Assembly (NCBI RefSeq): GCF_000733945.1
Contig: NZ_JPOL01000002.1
Coordinates: 3,411,001-3,475,000, forward strand
Length of the DNA stretch: 64,000 nt
Source of the DNA: Flavimarina sp. Hel_I_48
GTDB taxonomy: Bacteria; Bacteroidota; Bacteroidia; Flavobacteriales; Flavobacteriaceae
Reading direction: 5' to 3'
Shown in pieces: positions 1 to 7,682 of the stretch. Numbering within the stretch: the stretch's first letter is position 1; each line of letters opens with the position of its first letter. The position numbers and the translations under genes were made by a program. The notes below the pieces were generated by a model, which was not told where the DNA came from, did no database searches, and was given only the letters and a program-made list of their open reading frames with translations.

Positions 1-326
1 GTGAAATAAGTGTATTCTCCCTCAAACAGCTCATCATATTTTTTCTTTTGTCCTATCGGTTCCAGACCACCCAATAGTTCAAATTGTTCACTATCGTTAA
101 AATTGAATTCTGTGACTATTGGCCCAAGGTTAGGGTAGAAGTCGCTGGAATACATATACCAATCTTGCGGGATTTCGGCGGTAAAAAGTACGGTGATCGT
201 ATCGCCTGGGGCAATGCTTCTTTCTTGTACTTCCGCTTCCCATTCAGGTGCTTCCATCATTTGCGATTGCGCAATTTGGCTTACAAGCGCGATGATGAAT
301 ACCAATACTAATTTTAGATATCGCAT
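1..326 (-). CDS. DsbD N-terminal-domain protein, 3' end outside window
   Basis: The reverse strand opens at an ATG at 326 and stays open to the window edge, so only the first 108 residues are seen. Residues 1-22 form a signal peptide (hydrophobic run ending in SQIAQSQ). The mature part has the features of the DsbD alpha domain family: GDTITVLFTAEI, then WYMYS, then KKYDELFEGEYTYF. This domain receives electrons from the DsbD membrane domain in the periplasm. It is the last gene of a minus-strand redox cluster that includes a TlpA thioredoxin. Whether the protein continues into a full DsbD or is a stand-alone domain cannot be told here. Confidence 0.75.
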   Translation of the reverse strand, partial: MRYLKLVLVFIIALVSQIAQSQMMEAPEWEAEVQERSIAPGDTITVLFTAEIPQDWYMYSSDFYPNLGPIVTEFNFNDSEQFELLGGLEPIGQKKKYDELFEGEYTYF

Positions 327-400
327 ACTATGCTTTGGATTTTAAGTATTCCCAAAAGGGATGGATATCCATAAGGTTCCATCCCGTTTCATGAAAAATG

Positions 401-1038
401 CTACTGTAAACTTTTTAAGAATTTTTTGAAATCTGGGTCGCTATAATCGGCCATTCCCTTGTGGGTCAATGCCAAATTTCCTTCGGCATCGATAATAAAG
501 GTAGTGGGAATTGCAGACGATTGATACATCGCTGGAAGGTTGCCGGCCGGTGCATAAATGGGCAGGTCGTATCCTTTACGTTTATCAAAAGCTTTTGCTT
601 TTTCAAAATCCTGGTCTAGGGATAGCATTACAAAAGCGACTTCATCACCCATTTCTTCGTGCAATTTAGCGATGCTTGGCATTTCTGCTATGCACGGTGG
701 ACACCACGTGGCCCACATATTCATAAAGATGACCTTGCCTTTGAAATCTGCCAAGGACTTGGTATTGCCCTCCTTATCAATCAGTTTAAAGTTAAAATCT
801 GCTTGGGAGGGATCTGGCATAGTTGCCGTTTCAGCTTTATTTTCGTTTTCATTCATCCTCGCTTGTGCAATTTCCTCCACATCGGGATTCATAAGGCCGG
901 TGGCTAAAAGTCCGCGCTGGGCGAAACCGATTACCTCGGTGTGTAGACCAGTTGCGTAAAGCGTAATGGCCACTACTGCAAATATTCCATACTGAATCCA
1001 GGTTTTCTTTGAGCTCTTTTTTTTTTATTATTGTCCAT
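401..1038 (-). CDS. TlpA-family membrane-anchored thioredoxin, frame broken at an A10 tract
   Basis: Thioredoxin-fold protein with the redox motif WCPPC (in WATWCPPCIAEMPS) and the cis-proline region SAIPTTF, expected to work in the periplasm as a thiol reductase. The intact downstream frame begins at a GTG at 973, in the middle of a membrane segment. An ATG at 1038 starts MDNNKKK, but the run of ten A (1017-1026 on the + strand as T) puts it out of frame, and the downstream frame meets TAA just upstream. Eleven A would join the two into one protein with a complete N-terminal membrane anchor (WIQYGIFAVVAITLYATG). I therefore give the gene from 1038 with one unresolved frameshift. It is either a sequencing error, a phase-variable tract or a slippage site. 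Confidence 0.8.
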
Positions 1039-1079
1039 TTTTGAATTGATTTTAATTTGTGAATATTTTGTTTTTAGCT

Positions 1080-1502
1080 TTATAAGCTTATGCTTTTATA
1101 GCCTTTTTTCTGGAGTTGAAAATTGTAGAGGATGCCGTTGTCCACGGTTTTCATTTCTTTAGGTACCTTCGTGGTATCTATCTTAAACTTCTTAAGGGAA
1201 AATCCACAGGCCACCAATTTAACCCCCAGTTTTTCGGCTTTTTGGATAAACTTGTTCATTTTGGACGGATTCGTAATGTCCCCGATTTTCTTGCCGCAGA
1301 TGATGACCTGAAAATCTCCAAAGGCATCCCCATCTTCTTTTTTGAGGGCTTCTGCCGTTAATAAAATGGGTTGTAACTGGGGTACTTTTTTGGTGAGCAC
1401 CACATAGTTGTTTTTACTGTTATTCATTTGCTGCGCCTGCATATTAGCTGCGCTAAACAAGGTGAGCATTAATAAAACTGAACTAAAAATGTATGTTTTC
1501 AT
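1080..1502 (-). CDS. exported DsrE/DsrF-like protein
   Basis: 140 residues with a clear signal peptide (MKTYIFSSVLLMLTLFSAANMQAQ). The mature part shows a DsrE-type pattern: FQVIICGKKI, a helix, then LGVKLVACGFSLKKF with a conserved Cys, and a C-terminal YNFQLQKKGYKSISL. DsrE-family proteins handle sulfane sulfur; a periplasmic member next to DoxX, a thioredoxin and a YeeE-type sulfur transporter fits that role. Only 6 bp separate its start from the stop of the DoxX gene, so the two are probably cotranscribed. The family call rests on pattern recognition. Confidence 0.6.
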   Translation of the reverse strand: MKTYIFSSVLLMLTLFSAANMQAQQMNNSKNNYVVLTKKVPQLQPILLTAEALKKEDGDAFGDFQVIICGKKIGDITNPSKMNKFIQKAEKLGVKLVACGFSLKKFKIDTTKVPKEMKTVDNGILYNFQLQKKGYKSISL

Positions 1503-1508
1503 GTTGAT

Positions 1509-1907
1509 TTATTTTAAAAGGTTATTGGTGTCGTTCAATATAAAAAAGAGAAGTCCACCTAAAATTGCTATGTTCTTAAATAACGGTCCAAGAGTGGTAA
1601 TCTGCCCTACCTGAACCGTTAAGGTAATGGGGATCAAAACCGCCATCAAGATTATTGCCGCCCATTTGGTCTTGTACCCAATCAGGAATAAAAACCCCGC
1701 TGCAAGCATTACGATACCAGATAGAATAATAAGCCACTGCGGTTCGCCAAAAAAATGGGCGATACCCTTAAAGCTTGCTTGTTCTATGCGTTGGGCGGTT
1801 TTTTCTACATGGAGCAAGTGATTAAAACCCGCTACGAGAAATATGCCGCTCACCAATATTCGCAACAATTGTATGGAACGACGGCTGATCAAAATTTTGG
1901 TCGCCAT
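1509..1907 (-). CDS. DoxX-family membrane protein
   Basis: Small integral membrane protein with about four transmembrane helices and the DoxX signature (LLRILVSGIFLVAGFNHL, then GYKTKWAAIIL). DoxX and DoxD-like proteins are associated with quinone and thiosulfate or disulfide redox chemistry. The open frame extends upstream to 1967, but the ATG at 1907 starts a normal DoxX N-terminus (MATKILISRR), so I choose that. It belongs to the minus-strand cluster with the DsrE-like and TlpA genes. Confidence 0.8.
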   Translation of the reverse strand: MATKILISRRSIQLLRILVSGIFLVAGFNHLLHVEKTAQRIEQASFKGIAHFFGEPQWLIILSGIVMLAAGFLFLIGYKTKWAAIILMAVLIPITLTVQVGQITTLGPLFKNIAILGGLLFFILNDTNNLLK

Positions 1908-2035
1908 TGTAAAAAATGTAAAAAATGAATGTTTGATTTTGTGCGGTGTCTTTCCGTAATAGTCCATTCGGCCGTATTTCTTTGGAACAAAGAACGACTA
2001 CGGAAGCACCGACTTTAAGCTTTCTAAAATAAGGG

Positions 2036-2398
2036 TTAGGCCAAACGAGGAGGTGGGGAGGCGTTATCTAAGTATAGATAACTCAATCTGGAAGAGAAAT
2101 GTTCGTTAAAAACTACAGTAGGTCCAGCAAAATTAGTTTCCCACGAGAACAGCTCTAATTGAAACTGAGAAGTACAAAAGCCGTTTAATGCTATGACTTG
2201 TGAAGCTGATATATCAGTTTGAGAAAAATCGGCAGTTTTTTTTGACTGTTTTGGTGGATTTTCCTTTTTACAGTGCGGGTTTACGAAAGAAATGTCACTT
2301 CCGCTGAACAGGATGTTCAACCCATCTGCATCTATGGCAGCAAATTTCGCCATAAAGATGAATGTCAATAGTACAGCTATGTAAGTTTTAGTTTTCAC
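2036..2398 (-). CDS. small exported protein with diproline C-terminus
   Basis: About 120 residues with a signal peptide beginning at a GTG (2398); an alternative GTG lies at 2407. The mature part has single Cys residues in PHCKKEN and NGFCTSQ and ends in SPPPRLA. I do not recognise a catalytic domain. Small exported proteins of this build, with a Pro-Pro motif near the end, also occur in this window beside czcA (36109) and cusA (58353), suggesting a metal-linked envelope role by inference. The GTG at 2398 is preferred because a good -7 element (TATTTTTG, 2414-2407) would place transcription start near 2402. Confidence 0.6.
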   Translation of the reverse strand: MKTKTYIAVLLTFIFMAKFAAIDADGLNILFSGSDISFVNPHCKKENPPKQSKKTADFSQTDISASQVIALNGFCTSQFQLELFSWETNFAGPTVVFNEHFSSRLSYLYLDNASPPPRLA

Positions 2399-2406
2399 GA
2401 TTGGCA

Positions 2407-2450
2407 CAAAAATAAGGGAAAGAATACGTTTTATGTGTAACTTTTGTTAC
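2407..2450 (-). promoter_or_regulatory. promoter with Crp/Fnr-like dyad, leftward
   Basis: On the minus strand a -7 element TATTTTTG (2414-2407) matches the Bacteroidota consensus TAnnTTTG. A dyad GTAAC-N4-GTTAC lies at 2437-2450, centred 36.5 bp upstream of the final G of the -7 box. That places it near -41.5, the class II activator position. It drives the small exported protein gene and perhaps the redox cluster behind it. Confidence 0.6.
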
Positions 2451-2515
2451 GCAAGCCTGTTAAAGTTATTCTAATAGCACTTTTAGAACCTACACAGAAA
2501 AATTACATTTCTATT

Positions 2516-2559
2516 GTAACAAATGTTACTGTCCTCAATTCAGAAAAATATCATATTTG
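2516..2559 (+). promoter_or_regulatory. promoter with Crp/Fnr-like dyad, rightward
   Basis: A dyad GTAAC-AAAT-GTTAC (2516-2529) lies upstream of a -7-like element CATATTTG (2552-2559). The dyad centre is again exactly 36.5 bp from the last G of the -7 box, the same geometry as the divergent promoter. It should control the YeeE/DUF6691 pair starting at 2574. The first base of the -7 box differs from consensus. Confidence 0.6.
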
Positions 2560-2573
2560 CACAAAACAAATAT

Positions 2574-3137
2574 ATGGACTTGATTTATGAACCTTGGCCT
2601 TGGTATGTTGCCGGGCCCTTGATTGCCCTGACAATGTTCATCCTGTTGTTTTTGGGAAAACAGTTTGGAATGTCCTCAAACCTACGGACGATGTGTTCCA
2701 TAGGAGGCGCGGGTAAGGCTGCGGAATTTTTTAAATTAGATTGGAAAAAGGAACGCTGGAACCTTATGGTTGTTTTGGGGGCGGTAATTGGCGGCTTTTT
2801 GGCTTCGCACTATATGTCCAATAATACGGTGGAAATAAACCCCAAAGTCGCCCGGCAGCTTTCTCAGGATTATGGCATCGATAGTGCCGGCAGAGCCTAT
2901 ATGCCGCCCAAACTTTTTGCTACAGAAAATCTTGGAGACCCCTTTGTATTGGGCATATTGCTTTTAGGAGGTTTGCTGGTGGGTTTTGGCGCACGCTATG
3001 CTGGCGGCTGTACTTCCGGCCACGCGATTTCTGGATTGAGTAACCTTCAGCTTCCTTCCTTAATTGCGGTTATAGGGTTCTTTATAGGAGGCCTTGTAAT
3101 GATTCACTTTTTATTCCCATTAATTTTCACAGTATGA
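2574..3137 (+). CDS. YeeE/YedE-family sulfur transporter, first half
   Basis: Membrane protein of 187 residues from the ATG at 2574 (the frame is open from 2523, but MDLIYEPWPWYV is the normal family start). The hallmark is GARYAGGCTSGHAISGL, with the Cys that in YeeE proteins relays thiosulfate. About four or five membrane helices are visible. The fused form in other bacteria has two such halves; here the second half is the next gene, overlapping by four bases (ATGA), which implies translational coupling. A Crp-like dyad sits upstream. Confidence 0.85.
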   Translation: MDLIYEPWPWYVAGPLIALTMFILLFLGKQFGMSSNLRTMCSIGGAGKAAEFFKLDWKKERWNLMVVLGAVIGGFLASHYMSNNTVEINPKVARQLSQDYGIDSAGRAYMPPKLFATENLGDPFVLGILLLGGLLVGFGARYAGGCTSGHAISGLSNLQLPSLIAVIGFFIGGLVMIHFLFPLIFTV

Positions 3138-3547
3138 AATATATAGCTTATTTGTCCACGGGTATTTTATTCGGGATTGTAATGTACAAGTCTGAAGCGG
3201 CTTCGTGGTTTAGAATTTACGAGATGTTTCAGTTTGGCTCGTTCCATATGTACGGTATTATTGGTTCGGCCTTAGTTTTGGGCATAATCGGAGTTCAGAT
3301 TATAAAACACAGGGACATCAAAGCTTTCGGAAATCAGGAAATGCAATTGAATCCGAAGAAAAAGAGCATAGCACGCTATTTGATTGGCGGTATCATTTTT
3401 GGATTGGGATGGGCTTTGGCGGGGGCCTGTCCAGGACCTATGTATGTGCTGGCCGGTGCGGGCTACCTTTCTATATTGGTAGTCATCGCCGGAGCTTTGC
3501 TGGGAACCTTTCTGTATGGAGTTTTGAAGGGAAAACTACCGCATTGA
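3134..3547 (+). CDS. DUF6691 / YeeE second-half membrane protein
   Basis: 137 residues, four predicted membrane helices, with the second YeeE-type motif GWALAGACPGPMYVLAGAG containing the conserved Cys. It complements the preceding gene to form a complete sulfur-compound channel in the inner membrane. The ATG overlaps the stop of the first half. In many flavobacteria this pair lies beside a Crp/Fnr regulator and a rhodanese or metallo-hydrolase; those partners are not in this window. Confidence 0.8.
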   Translation: MKYIAYLSTGILFGIVMYKSEAASWFRIYEMFQFGSFHMYGIIGSALVLGIIGVQIIKHRDIKAFGNQEMQLNPKKKSIARYLIGGIIFGLGWALAGACPGPMYVLAGAGYLSILVVIAGALLGTFLYGVLKGKLPH

Positions 3548-3634
3548 CGCATTTATTTTACATAATTTTAAGGCGCTGGCAATCTTTTTTAAATTTTGAT
3601 CCCGTATTTTTAGTCAAATTAAAATCAATATATT

Positions 3635-3709
3635 ATGATGTTTCTTTGGATTATCATCGTACTTTTTTTTGGATATCTCCTTTGGAAATTCATCAATAAG
3701 AACAAATAA
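3635..3709 (+). CDS. 24-residue single-helix membrane peptide
   Basis: A short ORF beginning with two Met codons encodes a single hydrophobic helix (FLWIIIVLFFGYLLWKF) ending in a basic tail INKNK. It lies in the 190-bp gap between the DUF6691 gene and a small lipoprotein gene. No family can be named. The composition is what one expects of a real membrane peptide, but it is too short for certainty. Confidence 0.4.
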   Translation: MMFLWIIIVLFFGYLLWKFINKNK

Positions 3710-3735
3710 ATCATTTTTAACCAAAAACCAAACAC

Positions 3736-3888
3736 ATGAACTACTTGAGAAAAATTTCGGCAATCAGCTTAATGATGTTACTTACACTCGCTACCCTTTC
3801 CTGTAGGGACACCAAAAATAACAATGACCATATGGATGGGGATCACATGGAAAATAGTGATAATAACATGATGGATGACAACAATTAA
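3736..3888 (+). CDS. 50-residue Met/His/Asp-rich lipoprotein
   Basis: The ORF starts MNYLRKISAIS and has a lipobox ending LATLSC, so it should be lipidated at Cys23. The mature tail is only about 27 residues and consists mostly of Asn, Asp, Met and His (HMDGDHMEN, then NNMMDD). Such tails bind Cu(I) through Met thioethers or act as metal sponges. It precedes the DUF302 gene by 11 bp and the multicopper oxidase gene beyond it, so a copper-handling role is a reasonable inference. Confidence 0.55.
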   Translation: MNYLRKISAISLMMLLTLATLSCRDTKNNNDHMDGDHMENSDNNMMDDNN

Positions 3889-3899
3889 AAATTTTTGAT

Positions 3900-4286
3900 A
3901 TGAACTATTATTTCAGTAAAACCATAGCGTCAGGTTTTGATACAGCCGTAGAAAAAACCACCCAAGCACTTAAAAAGGAAGGGTTCGGTATCTTGACGGA
4001 AATCGATATCAAGGCTACCCTCAAAAAGAAACTGGACGTCGATTTTAAAAAGTACACCATCTTGGGGGCCTGCAACCCCCCTTATGCCCACAAAGCCTTA
4101 CTGGCCGAAGATAAAATCGGGACCATGCTCCCCTGCAACGTCATTGTGCAAGAAGTGGAAGAAGGAAAGACCGAGGTTGCCGCGGTGAACCCGCTGGCCT
4201 CGATGCAAGCGGTGGACAATGCGACCCTGAAGGAAATTGCAACCGAAATCACGGAGAAATTGAAAAGCGCCATTGAAAGTCTGTAG
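3900..4286 (+). CDS. DUF302 protein
   Basis: 128-residue soluble protein with the DUF302 pattern: FDTAVEKTTQALKKEGFGILTEIDI, then YTILGACNPPYAHKAL, then GTMLPCNVIVQE. Two conserved Cys (in GACNPP and LPCN) are present. DUF302 proteins often accompany copper and sulfur genes, but their biochemical function is not established. It has no signal peptide and lies 44 bp upstream of the multicopper oxidase. Confidence 0.85.
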   Translation: MNYYFSKTIASGFDTAVEKTTQALKKEGFGILTEIDIKATLKKKLDVDFKKYTILGACNPPYAHKALLAEDKIGTMLPCNVIVQEVEEGKTEVAAVNPLASMQAVDNATLKEIATEITEKLKSAIESL

Positions 4287-4330
4287 CAGAATGAAGCCAA
4301 CAAAAGGAATCTTTTATCAAAACCAATGAA

Positions 4331-5980
4331 ATGGAGAAGATCGAGCGCAGAAAATTTATAAAACTAGGCGGGGCTGCTACGGTTTTGACGCTTAGCTGGC
4401 CATTGTTATCCTCCTGTACAGAAGGGGCCACGGATAAAAAACCGTTAAAGGCCAATCCAGGTTTCAATCCGGATATAGAGATCGAACTCACCGCAAAGGA
4501 AAACAGGCTTCCGTTTTTTCCAAATGGGGATACCGGTTTTTGGAGTTTTGAAAGTAAACTTATCAAAGGGGAAACTTCTGTTCTCCAAAAGATTGAAAAT
4601 AGCTACCTCGGGCCGGTAATAAGGGCACGAAAAGGCCAAAAAATCCGTATCCACTTTAAGAACGAACTCCCCGAAGAGAGCATCGTGCACTGGCACGGGA
4701 TGCACGTCCCCCAGGTATATGATGGGCATCCCACCGATGTCATCACCAATGGGCAGACGTATGTCTATGAATTTGAAATCATGAACTGTGCCGGCACCTA
4801 TTGGTTCCACCCCCACCCCCACGGGCGTACAGGGCCACAGGTGTATAACGGTCTTGCCGGGATGTTCATAGTAACCGATGAAGAAGAGGAAAAGTTAAAC
4901 CTTCCCACCGGGGAATTTGATGTTCCCGTGGTCATACAGGACCGCACCTTTGATGCAGATGGTCAACTGGTCTATCTAGATGGTGGTGGCGGGATGCAAG
5001 GTAAAATGCGTGGGTTCCTTGGGGAACAAATTGTTATAAACGGCAAGAACGACAGCTCACTTTCTTTAAAATCCGGTTGCCGCTATAGACTAAGGTTATT
5101 AAATGGGTCGAATTCCCGTTTTTATAAACTGGGGTGGGAAGACGGTACGCCCCTGACCGTTATCGGGATCGACGGCAGTCTTTTGGACAAACCAAAAACT
5201 ATGCCCTACGCGATGCTTGCCGTGGCAAAACGCCTTGATCTGTGGGTAGATCTGACAGACCGTCCCGTGGGGACCGAAATGAAATTGAAAAGTCTGCCGT
5301 TTTCTGCAGGGATGATGGGCGGGGGAATGATGGATGGAGGAATGATGGGCGGTAATGAAAAGGCACTGCCCCTAGGTGGTGCGTATGCGCTTTTCAGCAT
5401 CAAGGTAGATCAAGAGGGCACAGATGATTTTGCGTTGCCCGCCCAACTGGCACCTTTCAATATGCTGGCCGCTTCCTCGGCAATTAATGAGCAAAACCCG
5501 CGGAACTTTAAATTCTTTATGGAGCGCATGAAGTGGACCATTAACGGGAATACTTGGGAACCAAGGGAAGCTACAGATCGGGAAACCGTAAAATTGGATA
5601 CCACAGAAATCTGGGAACTCGTGAATTCCGGTGGAGGTATGATGGGTGGCGGGGGCATGATGGGAAATGGTGGGATGATGGGCGGAAAAGATGAAGGTGG
5701 CGGCATGGGGAATATGATGCAGATGCCACACCCCATCCATATCCATCAGGTTCAGTTCAATATTCTGGAACGGGATACCTCTGCAATGGATGCCACGGTC
5801 TGGAATTCCATCAAGGAAGGTTTTATCGATGGGGGATGGCAGGACACGGTGCTGGTAATGCCGGGAATGAAAATCAAGATCATCATGCGTTTTGAGGATT
5901 TTAAAGGCCTTTTCGTTTACCACTGCCACAATCTGGAGCACGAGGATATGGGGATGATGAGGAATTATAGCATTACTTGA
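4331..5980 (+). CDS. multicopper oxidase, CueO-like, methionine-rich
   Basis: 549 residues. The N-terminus ERRKFIKLGGAATVLTLSW with a following SSC looks like a Tat-type signal and possible lipobox. All four copper motifs are visible: HWHGMHV near 117, HPHPHGRTG near 155, HPIHIHQVQF near 465 and YHCHNLEHEDMGMM near the C-terminus, where the Met is the type 1 copper axial ligand. Two Met/Gly-rich inserts (MMGGG and MMDGG repeats near 330 and 430) resemble the Met-rich copper-binding region of CueO. It should oxidise Cu(I) to the less toxic Cu(II) in the periplasm. The gene follows DUF302 in the same direction. Confidence 0.92.
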   Translation: MEKIERRKFIKLGGAATVLTLSWPLLSSCTEGATDKKPLKANPGFNPDIEIELTAKENRLPFFPNGDTGFWSFESKLIKGETSVLQKIENSYLGPVIRARKGQKIRIHFKNELPEESIVHWHGMHVPQVYDGHPTDVITNGQTYVYEFEIMNCAGTYWFHPHPHGRTGPQVYNGLAGMFIVTDEEEEKLNLPTGEFDVPVVIQDRTFDADGQLVYLDGGGGMQGKMRGFLGEQIVINGKNDSSLSLKSGCRYRLRLLNGSNSRFYKLGWEDGTPLTVIGIDGSLLDKPKTMPYAMLAVAKRLDLWVDLTDRPVGTEMKLKSLPFSAGMMGGGMMDGGMMGGNEKALPLGGAYALFSIKVDQEGTDDFALPAQLAPFNMLAASSAINEQNPRNFKFFMERMKWTINGNTWEPREATDRETVKLDTTEIWELVNSGGGMMGGGGMMGNGGMMGGKDEGGGMGNMMQMPHPIHIHQVQFNILERDTSAMDATVWNSIKEGFIDGGWQDTVLVMPGMKIKIIMRFEDFKGLFVYHCHNLEHEDMGMMRNYSIT

Positions 5981-6199
5981 TTGCATTTTTTTGGGATTCG
6001 TAAAGCTTCCCTCAGAAAACACCGAGAACAAATCTTAAATGATAACTTTCAGATCTGGATGCACAACAAAAAATCGAAACTCCAGCAGTGTCCGGAATTG
6101 GGTTTTTGTTGATTGTTTGGGCATTTCAAGTGCTTAAATAATAGATTTATATTTTTGAGAAAATCTTGTTTAAGAGAAACTGATTTTAAATATCCCCCT
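5981..6199. other. non-coding junction, nothing recognised
   Basis: Between the oxidase stop and the 223-bp repeats I see no convincing gene, hairpin with T-run or conserved site. It may hold the boundary between the copper genes and the conjugative element. Confidence 0.4.
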
Positions 6200-6840
6200 C
6201 AGCCCATTCCCCTCCATTTCGCAGAAAAAGCTGCATTCCGGGAAAAACGCTTCATTACAAAGGTTTTGGACCCAACTCCAAAGCTTCCGATTTCCATTCC
6301 ACTCGTCCGCCTATTCCCGAGAAAGGTCGGGAAGCAGCCAAACTCCATTCCCATCTACAGCTTTGAAGTCAAGTCCGCTTTAAATCCTACTTCAAAGGAT
6401 AAACTGTTTTTCATAACCCACTCAGCCCATTCCCCTGCATTCCGCAGAAAAAGCTCCATTTCGGGAAAAGCGCTTCATTACAGAGGTCTTGGACACAACT
6501 CCAAAGCTTCCGATTTCCATTCCACTTGCCCACCCATTCCCGGGAAAAACCGGGAAGCGGCCAAACTCCATTTCAATCTACAGCTTTGAAATTAAGTCCG
6601 CTTTAAATCCTACTTCAAGAGGATTATCCTTTTACATAACCCGGTCAGCACATTGCCGCTCCATTCCGCGCCCGCCTGCCGAAGGGGCAGGAATCGCTCC
6701 ATTCCGGGCAAAGAGCTTTCCTACATAGGTCTTGGACACCATCCCCGATTGCTATTTTCCATTCCGTTTGCCCTTCCCGCGCTGCCGGGAAGCGCACACC
6801 ATTCCAATACGAAATCGTGAACGAAGTCCGCCAAATCGGA
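6200..6840. repeat. three tandem 223-bp imperfect repeats with a conserved hairpin
   Basis: Unit 1 starts at 6200, unit 2 at 6423 and unit 3 at 6646 (each begins CAGCCCATT or a variant). Units 1 and 2 are very similar; unit 3 is more diverged and contains small indels. Each holds a 7-bp stem with a 6-nt loop: 6314-6333, 6537-6556 and 6773-6792. The loop-closing pair changes from A-T to G-C between units, so pairing is conserved while bases change. Unit 3 has a further hairpin at about 6671-6690 (CCTGCC/GGCAGG). Open frames across the repeats are not supported as genes. Confidence 0.75.
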
Positions 6841-7068
6841 ATTCCATTTAATTATTTAGTCCCGCTTCCTATGTTTTCATACTTCACAAAAGGCATTTAG
6901 ACCTACTCCCGCACCGCCGCTGTCCCTACCCTTTTTTTGTAAGCAAAATACCAACATTCGGAAGTTAAACGGAGTGCATAACCGGTCGTGCCTCCCTTTT
7001 ATAACTCCTTATTAATTCCAAATATTGAAAATGTATCAGCAACAAAAAAGGTAACAGCGGACGGCTTT
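6841..7068. other. non-coding, nothing recognised
   Basis: The stretch between the repeats and the small basic ORF before ssb holds no feature I can support. Confidence 0.4.
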
Positions 7069-7194
7069 ATGGGAAGTAAATCTAAACGGAATAGTATGAA
7101 ATCTTACAAAAACATCAAAAAGGAAGTGGGACTAAAAAAACAAAAAAAGGAAAACGCTCTGGATATAATAAGTAAATCACTTCAAAAAATATAA
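7069..7194 (+). CDS. possible 41-residue basic peptide upstream of ssb
   Basis: The ORF from ATG 7069 (the frame is open from 6988) encodes a Lys-rich helix-forming peptide (MGSKSKRNSMKSYKNIKKE). It ends 55 bp before ssb. There is no recognised family; it could be a genuine small DNA-binding protein of the element or chance. Confidence 0.3.
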   Translation: MGSKSKRNSMKSYKNIKKEVGLKKQKKENALDIISKSLQKI

Positions 7195-7249
7195 ACGCAA
7201 ACTGCCTGAATGGTTCGGGTAGCCTTAATTAATCTTTAATTCTTTTATT

Positions 7250-7606
7250 ATGAACACTTTAAAAAATCACGTACAGTTAATCGGAAACGTTGGCCAAGAG
7301 CCACAAATCACAAACCTTGAAAGCGGTAAAAAAGTAGCCCGTCTTTCACTCGCCACGAACGAGTATTACAAAAATAGCGAGGGCGAAAAAGTCCAAAATA
7401 CCGAATGGCACACAATTGTAGCCTGGGGCAAAACTGCCGAAATCATCGAGAAGTATGCCGGAAAGGGCAAGGAAATCGGGGTAACCGGGAAATTGAAATC
7501 CCGAAGCTACGAGGACAAGGACGGTATCAAAAGGTACGTTACCGAAGTGGAAGCCAACGAAATCCTTTTGTTGGGAACTAAGAACGGCAACAATTCAGCC
7601 GACTAA
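7250..7606 (+). CDS. ssb: single-stranded DNA-binding protein
   Basis: 118 residues with the OB-fold Ssb signature: NHVQLIGNVGQEPQI, LSLATNEYY, TEWHTIVAWGKTAEIIEKY and KGKEIGVTGKLKSRSYED. The acidic C-terminal tip is reduced to NNSAD, unlike the DDDxPF tail of chromosomal Ssb, which suggests an element-borne Ssb coating transferred single strands. It is followed at once by a hairpin terminator, so it is probably a single-gene unit. Confidence 0.93.
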   Translation: MNTLKNHVQLIGNVGQEPQITNLESGKKVARLSLATNEYYKNSEGEKVQNTEWHTIVAWGKTAEIIEKYAGKGKEIGVTGKLKSRSYEDKDGIKRYVTEVEANEILLLGTKNGNNSAD

Positions 7607-7618
7607 TCTAAAATTAAA

Positions 7619-7653
7619 GAGGGCGTAACCGTCTAAAGATGCGCCCTCTTTTT
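7619..7653 (+). terminator. rho-independent terminator of ssb
   Basis: Stem GAGGGCG (7619-7625) pairs with CGCCCTC (7642-7648), followed by a T-run. Confidence 0.8.
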
Positions 7654-7682
7654 CATTATCCATTAATTAAAATTAGATAACA

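Noticed and set aside
84..311. Plus-strand ORF at the left edge
   Set aside because: It is antisense to the DsbD-like gene, which has a signal peptide and family motifs.
558..959. Plus-strand ORF of 133 residues
   Set aside because: Shadow of the TlpA gene; no coding features of its own.
5372..6031. His- and Pro-rich ORFs on the minus strand
   Set aside because: They are the antisense reading of the Met/Gly-rich inserts of the multicopper oxidase.
6113..6728. ORFs across the 223-bp repeats
   Set aside because: The frames simply follow the repeat, have odd composition and are broken in the third unit; structure, not protein, is conserved.
6200..6840. CRISPR array
   Set aside because: The period of 223 bp with similarity over the full unit has no spacer-repeat pattern and there are no cas genes.
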